DNA of 59,200 bases from Chrysochromulina parva (lineage: Eukaryota; Haptophyta; Prymnesiales; Chrysochromulinaceae), in assembly GCA_002887195.1 (NCBI GenBank), contig PJAB01000028.1:1-59200 (forward strand). Reading direction: 5' to 3'. The notes under the pieces are model-generated. The model worked only from the letters and a program-made list of their open reading frames with translations. It made no database searches and was not told the origin of the DNA. Shown here in pieces: positions 38,570 through 48,100 of the stretch. A program made the position numbers and the translations under genes. Numbering within the stretch: position 1 is the first letter of the stretch; each line of letters opens with the position of its first letter.

Positions 38570-40252
38570 TCAGTAGCTCGCCATTGTGTACAGAGAAAAG
38601 GGCGCCCACTTGTTGTCATCCAAGGCTCGCGGAATACTTGTGACGTGGATTCGTGCCGGAACCTTCCAACGGCTCACATTGATCCATCTTGTGCAACGCC
38701 CTCCTCTGGAATAACCACAAGCCTGCGGCCAAATGATTGATTGCAAGGGCTCGGAGAGCTCAAAGTCGTCGCTGGTGTAGATGGAAACCCTGTCTTCCCA
38801 TGTGCCGTTCACCACCCACGACGCGTTCGCGATGCCCCCATGTGATGGTGGGATGAAGACCTGCACTTCAATCGAGGCCTGCCCCTCGTAGCTGCGCAGA
38901 TAACCCACGCGAAGCCTACCCGTCATGAAGAGCACAGTTGCATCAAATGAGCAGGGCACTGGCGCTCGCACGCTGAAGCTCAGCTTGCCCATTTCTCCGC
39001 TTGCTTGAGCGGCAGCGAGGGAAACGGCAGGCCCAGCAGGCAGCAGGGAGTATCCTCCAGAAACCCTCTTGACAGCCATGGCCCATCCCCAAGCATGCTC
39101 GAGGGGACTAGGACTGTCTGGTGGCACCATTGGAGGCACAACGGACCTGTTCCAGGACCCTCTCAAGTCTGTAAAGTCAATAAGCGTGCTCGGTGCGCTC
39201 GTAGCCCCAAGGTATGGCTCGAGCTGACCCTGCGAATGGTATGTTGTCGGAAGTGATGGAAGGACAAAGGTTGGCGAGTTAAACTCAGGCATGAGCCACT
39301 CGTCGCAAAGGAGTCCCTGTGTGAGCAGCATAGCTGTCGCCCAGTGGCCCCCAGCGGATAGGTGCTGCGCGTCAACGTGCGTCCACTCTCGCACCCACAG
39401 GTCAGGTCGCGGCAAGGCCTCCATATCCGCAGCTTTGGCCGCCAATCCGAGGTGCACCGTAGGTATGCCATAGTGGCGGAGGATGGGCTCGTGAGAGGTC
39501 CATGCACCAAACGTGAATTGTGAGGAGTTGTCACCCAGATTAAATCGAGCGTTCTCGATAAACACGACGGACAGGTTGGCCAAGAGAAGCTGACGGACGA
39601 GCGCTTCAGTTTGCACCTGAGTTTCATAATCGTGGCGCAGACGCTCCTCGGCGGAGATGCATCTATGCCACTGGCATCGCTTTACGTAAAAGTATTCGTT
39701 GTGGTCGTTGACTGCGGTGTCGACGACCACAAGCTGCGTGGGCAGTTCTGAAAGTGCTCGTTGAATTCGAGTGCTGTATGTGTTCAGGATGTAGTCGATC
39801 CCAGTGGCGCCAACGCACAGATTTCGCACCACGTGCCCTGACGGGCAGCAGTTCGGCCGGCTCCAGTTGAGCCAACGGTTGAGCCAGGTTGGCCACGCGC
39901 CGTATAAACCAGAACCAGATGTGTTGGCAAACATGACCTGTGCACCGCCACAGCCAGGATAACCATGGCCACAAGGGACAGACCCGCCGACGACGAGCAC
40001 ACTCGTGCAGCAGTCCTCTGAATTGAGCTTTTCGAGGAAGGTATGCAGCCGTCCTGCACTGTTTTTCACCGCGCGAGAAGCCGCAAGCACGGAAGGCGGC
40101 ATGTCAAGCCCACTCACATTCCATGGTCCGGGAGGTTGCACTTTGCACGCTGCTTTCTTGTGAGCATGATTGATAGACGGCCAGACCCACGGCGCATCCA
40201 GCAGCTTCACGTCGATGGTATGGCCCCCGACATTCGCGCAAGGAAAGACCAT
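38570..40252 (-). CDS. SGNH/GDSL-type hydrolase-like protein
   Basis: 560 aa from the ATG at 40252, possibly incomplete at the 5' end because no signal peptide is seen although N-glycosylation-type NxS/T sites and many Cys suggest an extracellular or lumenal protein. Block I is VLVVGGSVPCGHG with the candidate nucleophile Ser. The block III Asn is in VVDTAVNDHNEY. The C-terminal Asp/His pair is in WTHVDAQHLSAGGHW. The domain ends near residue 320; the rest is a beta-rich region with Trp/Tyr and a Cys-containing terminus. SGNH enzymes include esterases and polysaccharide acetyl-esterases; the substrate here is unknown. GC content and codon bias are milder than in its neighbours. Confidence 0.75.
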   Translation of the reverse strand: MVFPCANVGGHTIDVKLLDAPWVWPSINHAHKKAACKVQPPGPWNVSGLDMPPSVLAASRAVKNSAGRLHTFLEKLNSEDCCTSVLVVGGSVPCGHGYPGCGGAQVMFANTSGSGLYGAWPTWLNRWLNWSRPNCCPSGHVVRNLCVGATGIDYILNTYSTRIQRALSELPTQLVVVDTAVNDHNEYFYVKRCQWHRCISAEERLRHDYETQVQTEALVRQLLLANLSVVFIENARFNLGDNSSQFTFGAWTSHEPILRHYGIPTVHLGLAAKAADMEALPRPDLWVREWTHVDAQHLSAGGHWATAMLLTQGLLCDEWLMPEFNSPTFVLPSLPTTYHSQGQLEPYLGATSAPSTLIDFTDLRGSWNRSVVPPMVPPDSPSPLEHAWGWAMAVKRVSGGYSLLPAGPAVSLAAAQASGEMGKLSFSVRAPVPCSFDATVLFMTGRLRVGYLRSYEGQASIEVQVFIPPSHGGIANASWVVNGTWEDRVSIYTSDDFELSEPLQSIIWPQACGYSRGGRCTRWINVSRWKVPARIHVTSIPRALDDNKWAPFSLYTMASY

Positions 40253-40960
40253 GCGCGGGCGACGTCGCGGCGCGTGTGTACCAGTTCCGTCGGTCGCAAA
40301 AACTCAACACCCTGGCGCGCGGCGCGCGGCGCGCAAGGCCGCAAAACGGTTGTGCGAAAAGATAGAACTTCGCCCTCTATCGGCCACCACTGCTGTAGTA
40401 CCGGTTTTGTCTCGTGGGTGCCCCTCTTCCCGGAAAAACACCGGGGGGAGGACACACACCAAGACACACACGGGAAACACGGGGCACACGGGCACGGATC
40501 ACAACTAGGCGGTACAGTCTCGAACAAGGTCTCGAAGTGCAGAAACACCGTACGTTGCGTCCAGGTTGCGCAAGCAAGCAAATTTTTACAAGTTGTGATC
40601 TGGGTTTACCTTAAGGGTTTACCTGTGCTTACTGTGCATTTGGGGCGTTTGCGCGTTTCTCCACGGGACCAAGCGGTTGCTTGCTTGCTTGCTAGTTGCT
40701 ACCTTGCTTACCACGGGACCGGTGGTCGTGCGTCTTGCCGAGATGACAATTTATCGCGTACGTGAACAGGTGGTGCCGTTACTTGTAGTGTGTATTCACG
40801 CTAGTAAAGTGTTGCAGGTCTTCTCTGTGTAGCGTTTCACTGTTAACAAGAAAGACCAAAGTGAACTGGTGGGAAGTGCACCTGGCCGCAGCACCGGTTG
40901 TCGCGTCTGTCGTGTTACCGTTCACACAGGAATCCAGCCCAGGAGGGAACACAGACCCAG
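40253..40960. other. Intergenic divergent region with simple repeats
   Basis: Contains ACACGGG-type imperfect repeats at 40440-40500, a GCTTGCTTGCTTGCTAG run near 40679 and a GCGCGCGGCGCGCGGCGCGC block near 40315. 5' exons of the SGNH gene could lie here but are not evident. Confidence 0.45.
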
Positions 40961-41890
40961 ATGCCAATCGTCGCCTTCGGCGTCGCGCTGGGCCTGAGCG
41001 CCACCGTGGCATCCCCGCTTCCGGCAATTGTGCGTGAGCTGCCGGCCGGTGTGTGCTGCGATGGAGGCACGAAGGTGCGCTACTTTGCCTTCGGGTCCAA
41101 TCTGCTTCGCTCCAAGATGGAAGGCCGTGGCGACACAGAGGTCCTCGAGTGTGTGCCCGCCATCGTCTCGGACCATAGGTTGGCATTTAATATGCGCATG
41201 TTCCCGCCTCTCGAACCTTCTATGGCGTCGCTGGAGCCCAGTGCTGGCAGCGTGTGCGAGGGAGCGGTCTACACGCTCACGCGTGCAGGCTACGAGGCTC
41301 TGTGGAAGTCGGAGGGAGGCTCTATGGATCGGCCCGGGTACCAAGAAGTCGTCGTGAGAGCGTCCGTTGGCAGCGAGACGGTGGATGCCATCACACTTCG
41401 TGCGGCGCCGTGGATGCGGATGAAGCGCGATGCACCTCCCAGCGCGAGGTACAAGAAGCTGATCGTCGACGGCGCGATCGAGCTTGGCCTCTCAAGCGGT
41501 TACGTCGCATGGCTGTCTGGGCTGCGCGCGACGTCGCCTTCAAAGGCGCTGACAGCCATCGTGCGAGCGCACGGGGTCGTGGCGGTGCTGATCTTCCGAC
41601 TCAGCACATCGCTCAAGACACCGGCTCTGCGCAACGTGCTGTTTCCGATCCGTGGTTTGTGCTACATTCTCCTGCGCCGAGGGCCGAGCACTAGCGTCGT
41701 TGACCGAATGCTCGATCTTGCGTCCGAGATGGCCACCGGTGCACTCCTGCTGCCGACGGCGGCTCTCGGCTGCTTGATCCGGCTGGTACTCCAGCTCCTT
41801 GGCAAGGAGAAGCTCGTGCAGATGGGGCCGCCATCCGCCGCCAAGCCCAAGTCGGAGAAGGCTCCAGCTCTAGGTCGTGCGGATTCATGA
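40961..41890 (+). CDS. Gamma-glutamylcyclotransferase-like (AIG2/GGCT fold) protein
   Basis: 309 aa from the ATG at 40961. A hydrophobic leader (MPIVAFGVALGLSATVASPL) suggests secretory or plastid targeting. The nucleotide-fold-like signature YFAFGSNLLRSKM is the GGCT/AIG2 substrate loop. The probable catalytic Glu lies in ALWKSEGGSM, and PSARYKKLIVDGAIELGLSS is the family's C-terminal block. GGCT-fold enzymes act on gamma-glutamyl amines or peptides in glutathione turnover. After the domain there are two hydrophobic segments (AHGVVAVLIFRLS; ALLLPTAALGCLIRLVLQLL), so it may be membrane-attached. Family call good, substrate unproven. Confidence 0.8.
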   Translation: MPIVAFGVALGLSATVASPLPAIVRELPAGVCCDGGTKVRYFAFGSNLLRSKMEGRGDTEVLECVPAIVSDHRLAFNMRMFPPLEPSMASLEPSAGSVCEGAVYTLTRAGYEALWKSEGGSMDRPGYQEVVVRASVGSETVDAITLRAAPWMRMKRDAPPSARYKKLIVDGAIELGLSSGYVAWLSGLRATSPSKALTAIVRAHGVVAVLIFRLSTSLKTPALRNVLFPIRGLCYILLRRGPSTSVVDRMLDLASEMATGALLLPTAALGCLIRLVLQLLGKEKLVQMGPPSAAKPKSEKAPALGRADS

Positions 41891-41989
41891 CACGATTCCG
41901 CGGTGCGACTGTCTCTAAAAGATATTTACCGCGAACACGTCAGTCAATGCCAGCCACGCACCTCCACGATTCGACTCAACCAGTGTCAC

Positions 41990-42292
41990 TTACCCTTTAG
42001 ACTGATTCTTTCTATCCTTATCAAGGTTGCGATCCTTGAACAAGGATTCGTTGTATGCTGTGGTGTTGTCCCGCCGCATGCCGTGCACTGTGGTCCGCGC
42101 AAAATAGCCGAGTTTCATCGCTTCCACATGCGGAGGAAATTGACGGCTGGTCTCTGTTTCTGGCGGGCGGACATCAACAACCGTCAGCTTTGGACGCGGA
42201 GGCGGAGGTAGCTTCTCGATCGCCTTGACGGCCGCGGCGAATTCTCGGTAGAAGCGTGCGCGGGCGATGGAGCTGTGCCGAGGGTCGTCCAT
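41990..42292 (-). CDS. Small conserved-looking hypothetical protein
   Basis: 100 aa from the ATG at 42292 (MDDPRHSSIARARFYREF). It is basic and Pro-rich with a helical N-terminus and motifs such as PPPPRPKLTVVDVRPPE and KLGYFARTTVHGMRRDNTTA. I do not recognise it. Support comes from natural composition, a compact frame and a divergent partner at 42581. It could be a flagellar or organelle small structural protein; this is speculation. Confidence 0.6.
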   Translation of the reverse strand: MDDPRHSSIARARFYREFAAAVKAIEKLPPPPRPKLTVVDVRPPETETSRQFPPHVEAMKLGYFARTTVHGMRRDNTTAYNESLFKDRNLDKDRKNQSKG

Positions 42293-42580
42293 GCGTGGCC
42301 GTTGCCGCGCGCCACTCACTCACTCACGTGCCGCCAGCGGCAGCGACGAAGAAGCGGTGGGGTGGCTGTTACACGAGTTTCTTGGACCCTATGTGTGGTA
42401 AGATTGATCTTGGGAAACCAATACACGCCTCCTCTCAACCTCCCTGAAGTAGGGCACTCCAACCCATAAACGCGTCGTTTTTCGTGTGAACAGTGTGTGA
42501 ACAGAAGCAGTTGTTGCGGCGCAGTCGCTGAGCTGCTTTAGCGAGTGCTTGTCAGCGCTCGGCTGGCGCCCACTTGCGCC

Positions 42581-43016
42581 ATGGAGGGCAAGTTTACGAG
42601 CGTGCACGACGCGCTTTATCAGAAACCGAGCACCCATCCGTTGCTGTCGACCGGGCTGAATCCGCACATCCAAAAGTTTATGGAGCGCAAGGCGCCCAAG
42701 CCGATTGCGATCCGCACAGCAAACCACGTTCGGGAGGATGTGTCCATCGTGCACTACCCGAAGCCGGAGCTGAAGGATACGGTTATCCTGTGCGCGCGCC
42801 TTGCTTTGGAATTGGGCCGAGACACTCTACTCGCCGTGAGCCAATTATTGACACGTCTGCCCTTCGCCTTGCGACCGCAGGAAAAACATGAACATGCGTA
42901 TGGCAATCAAGGACGACAAACTGCCTGTCCCTATCGAGAAGAAGAAGATCTGGGGGCGGGTTAAGTCGGATATCACGTCCGGCCACGAGAATTTGTACGA
43001 AAGATCATACTACTAG
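42581..43016 (+). CDS. Small hypothetical protein, two exons
   Basis: Two exons, 42581-42789 and 42881-43016 (114 aa). Exon 1 reads MEGKFTSVHDALYQKPSTHP and ends ..ELKDTVIL. Exon 2 reads NMNMRMAIKDDKLPVPIEKK and ends ENLYERSYY. The join via a GTGCGC donor and GACCGCAG acceptor uses a split CT|G codon, and exon 2 gives a better composition than unspliced read-through. It is basic, Pro/Lys-rich and unstructured-looking. I do not recognise the family; small axonemal inner proteins have similar composition, but that is inference. The start is 288 nt from the divergent gene. Confidence 0.6.
42790..42880 (+). other. Intron (91 nt) in the small gene
   Basis: Donor GTGCGC and acceptor CGACCGCAG, with CCAATTATTGACACG giving a TTGAC branch-point-like site about 30 nt from the 3' end. 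Confidence 0.6.
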
Positions 43017-43590
43017 GCGTTAGGGCGCACGTCAACTCGCGGTGCATGCATGTGGCAGAGTCAAGGAACGGATGGCCGCTAGGACCCGGGCTGATCCTCA
43101 CTCGAGCTGCGCCTCCTGAGCTCCACGATGGAGCCGTTGGAGTAACCGGGCCGCCTAGGCCGGTCATGCGTCAACAAGCTGGTACCTCACTGATTACATT
43201 AGTCGCTTGGGAAACTCGGAAGCGGTTCGACTACAATCTACTACTCCAGTGTCCAGATAACGTAACGCCCGGTGAGCCGGGGTTGAATCGTAAACACGAT
43301 TTTAGAGAGGCTGCGCTATTTTTCCGTCTGCGTATGGTCAGTTACAAATCTCTCTCGTCTACGTAAGGAACGGAACGATCGTGCTGGACGTGCCGGGTGC
43401 TACCGTTGTTCTTGTTGGATTGTTAGCCGCGATTTCCGGCCGGCTAAAAGCTCATCTCAAATCTGCTAACAGGGACAAAAACCTAAAGCTAAACCGTAAA
43501 CACTGAGTGCAAATGCTAAATCGGTCCCACGAGCCGCCCACAGTCCGGGAGTCGCGCAACCGGCGCGCAAAATGTTGAATCCCGGGACCT
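43017..43590. other. Intergenic between convergent genes, no gene seen
   Basis: Lower GC than its surroundings. I checked a GGTTGAATCG string near 43280 as a tRNA T-arm and found no matching cloverleaf. Confidence 0.45.
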
Positions 43591-44991
43591 TCACCACGTG
43601 GGAAGCACTGTGTCGAAGTCGATGCTGCTCATTGCGGGTCGCTCCTCCGCGTGTTCACCGAAGAATGATTGACGGCGGGACGCATGGCGACCTGAGGCAG
43701 TGCCCCGCGCGAACGCGTCTGCCCTCTTTAGTTTCGTGGAGGGCGACGGCGTCCGCTGCTGCGGCTGTGGCGGCGGCGGCGGCGGCGGCTGCAGTGGCGG
43801 CGGCTGCTGCAGTGGCGGCGACTGCTGCTGATGCTGCGCGGCAGCGGCGGGGGCCTGCGCTCCCTCTGCCGCCTCCGCTCGCCTCGAGAGTGCCCCGAGC
43901 CACCTCGCCGCCTCCGCCTCGGCCGCTGCGCGCAGCACGGCCTCCTCAGCCACGGCCGCCGCCTTTGCGGCGGCCGCTGTCGCCTCAGCCTCCGCCACCT
44001 GTTGCGCCTCGTATTGCGCACTCAATGGGTGAGTCTCCGAGGCCTGCATTGCCGCGGAGTGCGCCGCCGCGCCCTCCACAGCTTGCTGTCGCATGATCTC
44101 GAGCGAGATTCGCTCGAGATCGCTCATGGCTTGTTTGACCGTTGCCTTCGCTCGTGCGGTCTCTTCACCCCGCTCGCGCAGCGAGCGCTCGAGCGACGCC
44201 TCCTCAAACTCGACGCTCGCCTGCTCATCGAGGTAAGGCAGCGCCGCCGACAGCACCTCACCTAATGCCAACGCCATGTCAAGCACCCGCTTGGCACGCT
44301 TCTCATCCTCTGCGGCGGCGACACAGTGCTCACGCGTGAGGCGCTGCACTGCGCGCTCGGCGTCGGCGCATCGCTTTTGCAGCGCCGCCTCGACCACGCG
44401 CCACTCATCCGACTGTGCAGCGAGCTGCTCTGCGTTGGCTTGCCACCCAGATGGGCCGAGTTCCATTGTCAGGCCGTCACGTTGCAACGCGAGCGTCTCG
44501 GTGGCCGCCTCGAGCTCCGACAGAGCCGTCTCGAGCTGCGCCGACACCTCGCGGAGGGCGAGCGCCGCCTCTTGCGCCGCCGCTTGCTCCGATCGGTAGC
44601 GCTCGAGCTTCCGGAGGTCGCGGCTGTGCTTCTTCTCGAGCGCTGCGAGTGAAGCCTGCGCATCCTTACGCTGTTGCTGCAGCTTTCGCTGCGTTTCCGA
44701 GTAGGCCAACTCGACCTCGTTGTTCTGTGCGATGGCCTTGTTCAATCCATCGAATGCGCCTGCGACGCGCGGGTCTATCGCGCCGGATTCATCGCCGCCG
44801 CGGCCCTCCTGCTGCCGCCGCCACGACGTGGCATCCTCCACCTCATCCTCCGTGTCCGGCTCATCTTGGCTCTCCGGCTCCGACTCGCCAGCAGTGTCGA
44901 TCCCGCTGTCGCATGCGCTCGACGGCGGGGAGAACGCCCTCGCGCGCTCTTCAGCAGCCTCTTCAGCAGCATGAGAAGGCGAGGCGTCCAT
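43591..44991 (-). CDS. SH3BP5-like coiled-coil protein (Rab11 exchange factor family)
   Basis: 466 aa from the ATG at 44991. After an acidic N-terminus, IDPRVAGAFDGLNKAIAQNN and ELAYSETQRKL match the SH3BP5 opening (DPRIQGELEKLNQ type). The antiparallel coiled coil runs to ~300 and ends AMSDLERISLEIM, like the ALKNLEMISDEI end of the family. SH3BP5/REI-1 proteins activate Rab11. The middle shows the expected SALPYLDEQASVEFEE block (KPYFE-like). An Ala-rich segment, a Gln/Pro run and a basic Ser-rich tail with RRQSFFGEHAEERPAMSSID follow. It is divergent from the giant ART gene with 171 nt between ATGs. Confidence 0.82.
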   Translation of the reverse strand: MDASPSHAAEEAAEERARAFSPPSSACDSGIDTAGESEPESQDEPDTEDEVEDATSWRRQQEGRGGDESGAIDPRVAGAFDGLNKAIAQNNEVELAYSETQRKLQQQRKDAQASLAALEKKHSRDLRKLERYRSEQAAAQEAALALREVSAQLETALSELEAATETLALQRDGLTMELGPSGWQANAEQLAAQSDEWRVVEAALQKRCADAERAVQRLTREHCVAAAEDEKRAKRVLDMALALGEVLSAALPYLDEQASVEFEEASLERSLRERGEETARAKATVKQAMSDLERISLEIMRQQAVEGAAAHSAAMQASETHPLSAQYEAQQVAEAEATAAAAKAAAVAEEAVLRAAAEAEAARWLGALSRRAEAAEGAQAPAAAAQHQQQSPPLQQPPPLQPPPPPPPQPQQRTPSPSTKLKRADAFARGTASGRHASRRQSFFGEHAEERPAMSSIDFDTVLPTW

Positions 44992-45162
44992 TTCTGCTCA
45001 CACTCGTGCACGCTGTGAAAAGACAGCACACCGCCGGCGAACACACCTACTGATTGGTCAGGTTTGAGCTATCAATCATGGCTTTCATCAACGCCTCCAA
45101 AGCTGTGGGAACGCCACACGCGTGCACTCGCGTTGGGGGGGAAGCTGTGCCACGCGAAGGCG

Positions 45163-48100
45163 ATGAAACACGCTCTCGCCGCCAACCCAAACATCGAGGA
45201 GATAGATGTGTCGTCTTTGTCTATCGACGAGGAAACGCCATCGACGAGGACACGCGAAGGCGAGGAGTTGGACGACGCAGACCTTGCCCAAGCAGGTGAG
45301 ATGGACGACGACGCAGACCTTGCCCAAGCTATGGCGCTCTCCATGCTGAAACCCTCGCGCCAAGCGAGCGATAAATATAGGTTGCCATCCGTGAGTGACC
45401 TGCCGGAGGCGACGCTGACCATCTTGCTCAAGGTTTTGAGCAACGTGATCGAAAAGCCCGAAGAGCTCAAGTATCGCTCGCTGAATAAGACGAACAAGGC
45501 CCTTAGCCAAAAACTGTTCCCACATCAAGACGCCGTCGCCTTCCTGTACGCTTGCGGCTTTGAGGAATCGAATGAGGGTGTGCAACTTCCCGAAGGTGCG
45601 GACCTCAAGCTCGTGGATGAGGCTCTGAACAGCGTTCGCGCCGCCCTCGAGCCCGCGGAAAAGCCGACGACGACGCCACCACCACCACCTGCGGCAAAGT
45701 CGCCGACGACGCCTCGACCACCGCATCCGCCGGGTGGTGCGTGCGGTGCGTCTGCAGTGGATCAGATCATGGACGCTGTCAAGGGCGCCGGGGCATTCAG
45801 CGCGGGTGGCTCTGTGTCCGACCTGGCGCCGCCAGCGGCAGAACTGGCTGTATGGCGTCGGCAGCAGAGTCTGGGGATCGTGGGCTTCATCTTCGAGGGC
45901 GAGACGCCCCATGCGTTGCTCGAGCTCGGCACGCGCGTGCTCGACATCGGTGCGGTCGTAGACGGGGGGGCCAAAGGCACAGTCGTGGGCTGGAAGACGG
46001 CGCAGGGGCGATTCTACGACACGAGCGGCGGCATGTCATCCGACGGTTGCGTGCGCGTCTACTATGATCAGAAGCCCGCCGATCACGAAAGCAACCCTTG
46101 GAACGTGGTGGCGGCCAATCGGCTCCTGTTTCTCGATGCGGCCGCGCCCGACCCGCCCTACGACACGCTCACCCGGTGGCGGCCGCCGCAGGCAAAGGGC
46201 GACTACAGCGGCAAGTTCGGCGTGGGCTCGCGCGTAAGAGTTAAGAAGAGCGTCTCGGCGCCAGCCTACGGCTGGGGCGGCGTCGCGCATGGCATGGTGG
46301 GGGTCGTCATCAAAATCGACTCCGACGGCGACCTCAAGGTCGACTTCCCAGGCATCGCTACAGGTTGGAATTGCAAGCCCTCTGAGATGGAGGCCGTGGG
46401 AGGCGACGGTGGTGAGACGGGCGGCGGGACAGGTTCTAGGACGGGCGGCGGCCACAGCGCGCCCTCGAAGCGCGACACGACCCAGAGGGAGCACTCAAAA
46501 ATGCAAAAGTCGAAGATGATGCAGATGCTCCAGGTGGCGCGGATGGCGCACGTGGCTGCTTCCCCGGCTTCCTCCGGACACGCGTCCGTCTGGGCTCACG
46601 GTGCGCCGCATCCCGATCTCCGGATCGGCGTGCGCGTACGTGACTCGCGCTCGGGCGTGTGCGGATACGTGCTCGGCTGGGTGCACAAGGGCGTACGCTA
46701 CGGCGACGTGTCCGGCGGCCTGGAGCGTGGCGACGGTGAACATGGTGCGCGCGTGCGCTTCGATCGGACGACGCAGGAGATCCGCCAACACGAGTGGAAT
46801 TTGGATTCGCGCCGGCTCGAGTTCGTCACCAGCGACCTCAACAACATCTTCATGGCCGCGGCCGAGTCAGTCACGCGACTTGAGGCGCTACTCAATAGCC
46901 CCGGGTGCAACCCAGATGTGCGGGACGCTTCGGGGGCGTCGCCGCTGTGGCACGCGTGCCGTGCTGGGTCGCTCGAGTGCACTCGGCTGCTCCTTGAGCG
47001 TCGGGCCGACGTCCAAATCCAGCCAAGAGGCAAGCTGAGCCCCCTTGGCGAGGCTGCGCGAAACGGGTTCATTGCGTGCGTGCAGCTGCTCCTCGAGCAT
47101 AGCGCCAATATGGAGGCGATTGACGACGAGCAGACCACGCCGCTCTTTGCGGCGGTCCGTGGCGCGCACAGCAGCTGCGTCGAGGTGCTCGTCAATGCGC
47201 GTGCCAACTTGGAGTGCAAGACCAAGCCGCTCGAGTGCACGCCGCTCGGTTGGCTCTGCTGCGTCGAGCCCAACCTCAACCTGCCCATCCTCCAGATGCT
47301 GCTACGGGGTGGGGCCAACGTGGACACCCCCCAGTTTTCCGCAATCGCGAGGTCGATGTCACCGCTCCACTTCGCAGTGCTCTGCGATCGTACTGATGCC
47401 GTCAAGTGGCTGCTGGCCAACGGCGCAAACGTCCACGCGCTTGACGCCGATGGCGACCCACCCATCTTGCTCGCATGCATAGCCGACCAGTCCGAGTGCT
47501 GCAGGCTACTACTCGGCGCCAAGGCCGACGGAAATTATACAAGAGACGACGGTACCACGCTGCTCAACGCCGCGGCGCATGGCGGATCGACCGAGTGCGT
47601 CCAGATGCTGTTGGAGCACGGCGCGGCACAGACGATCAATAAGATGGATCGGATAGGCACGCATCCGATGCACTGGGCGTGCCAGGACGCCTACCCCAAA
47701 ATCCTCGAGCTGCTCTGCAAGGCCAAGGCCGACGTCGAGAATAAGAATGGCAAAGGCGGTTCGCCTCTCTTGCTTGCACTTACTTACGAAGAAGACCGAA
47801 AGGATTTCAAGCTCGAGTGCGTGCGCATCCTCATCGAGCACAAGGTCGACGTCAACGCCATCGATGTGCGCGATGGCCAGAGCCCACTCGCATTTGTCTC
47901 TCATAAGGGATTGGCCGAGGCGGCGGAGCTGCTGCTCAAGGCGGGCGCCGCGGCCACCATCGGTCGTTTGGACCACCATGGCGCGCACCCGATGCACTGG
48001 GCGTGCCAGGAGGCAAACCCTCCGCTGCTTAAGCTACTCATTGAGGCGAAGGGGAATGTGGAGCAGCCCAATGGCAAAGGCGGCACGCCGCTCATGCTGG

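Noticed and set aside
43260..43300. Possible tRNA T-arm (GGTTGAATCG)
   Set aside because: The consensus GGTTCGAAYCC is not met and no acceptor, D or anticodon stems can be paired around it.
45054..45299. Alternative frame starting at the ATG at 45078
   Set aside because: Arg-rich and domain-free; the UIM and PUB motifs are in the other frame, whose first ATG is at 45163.
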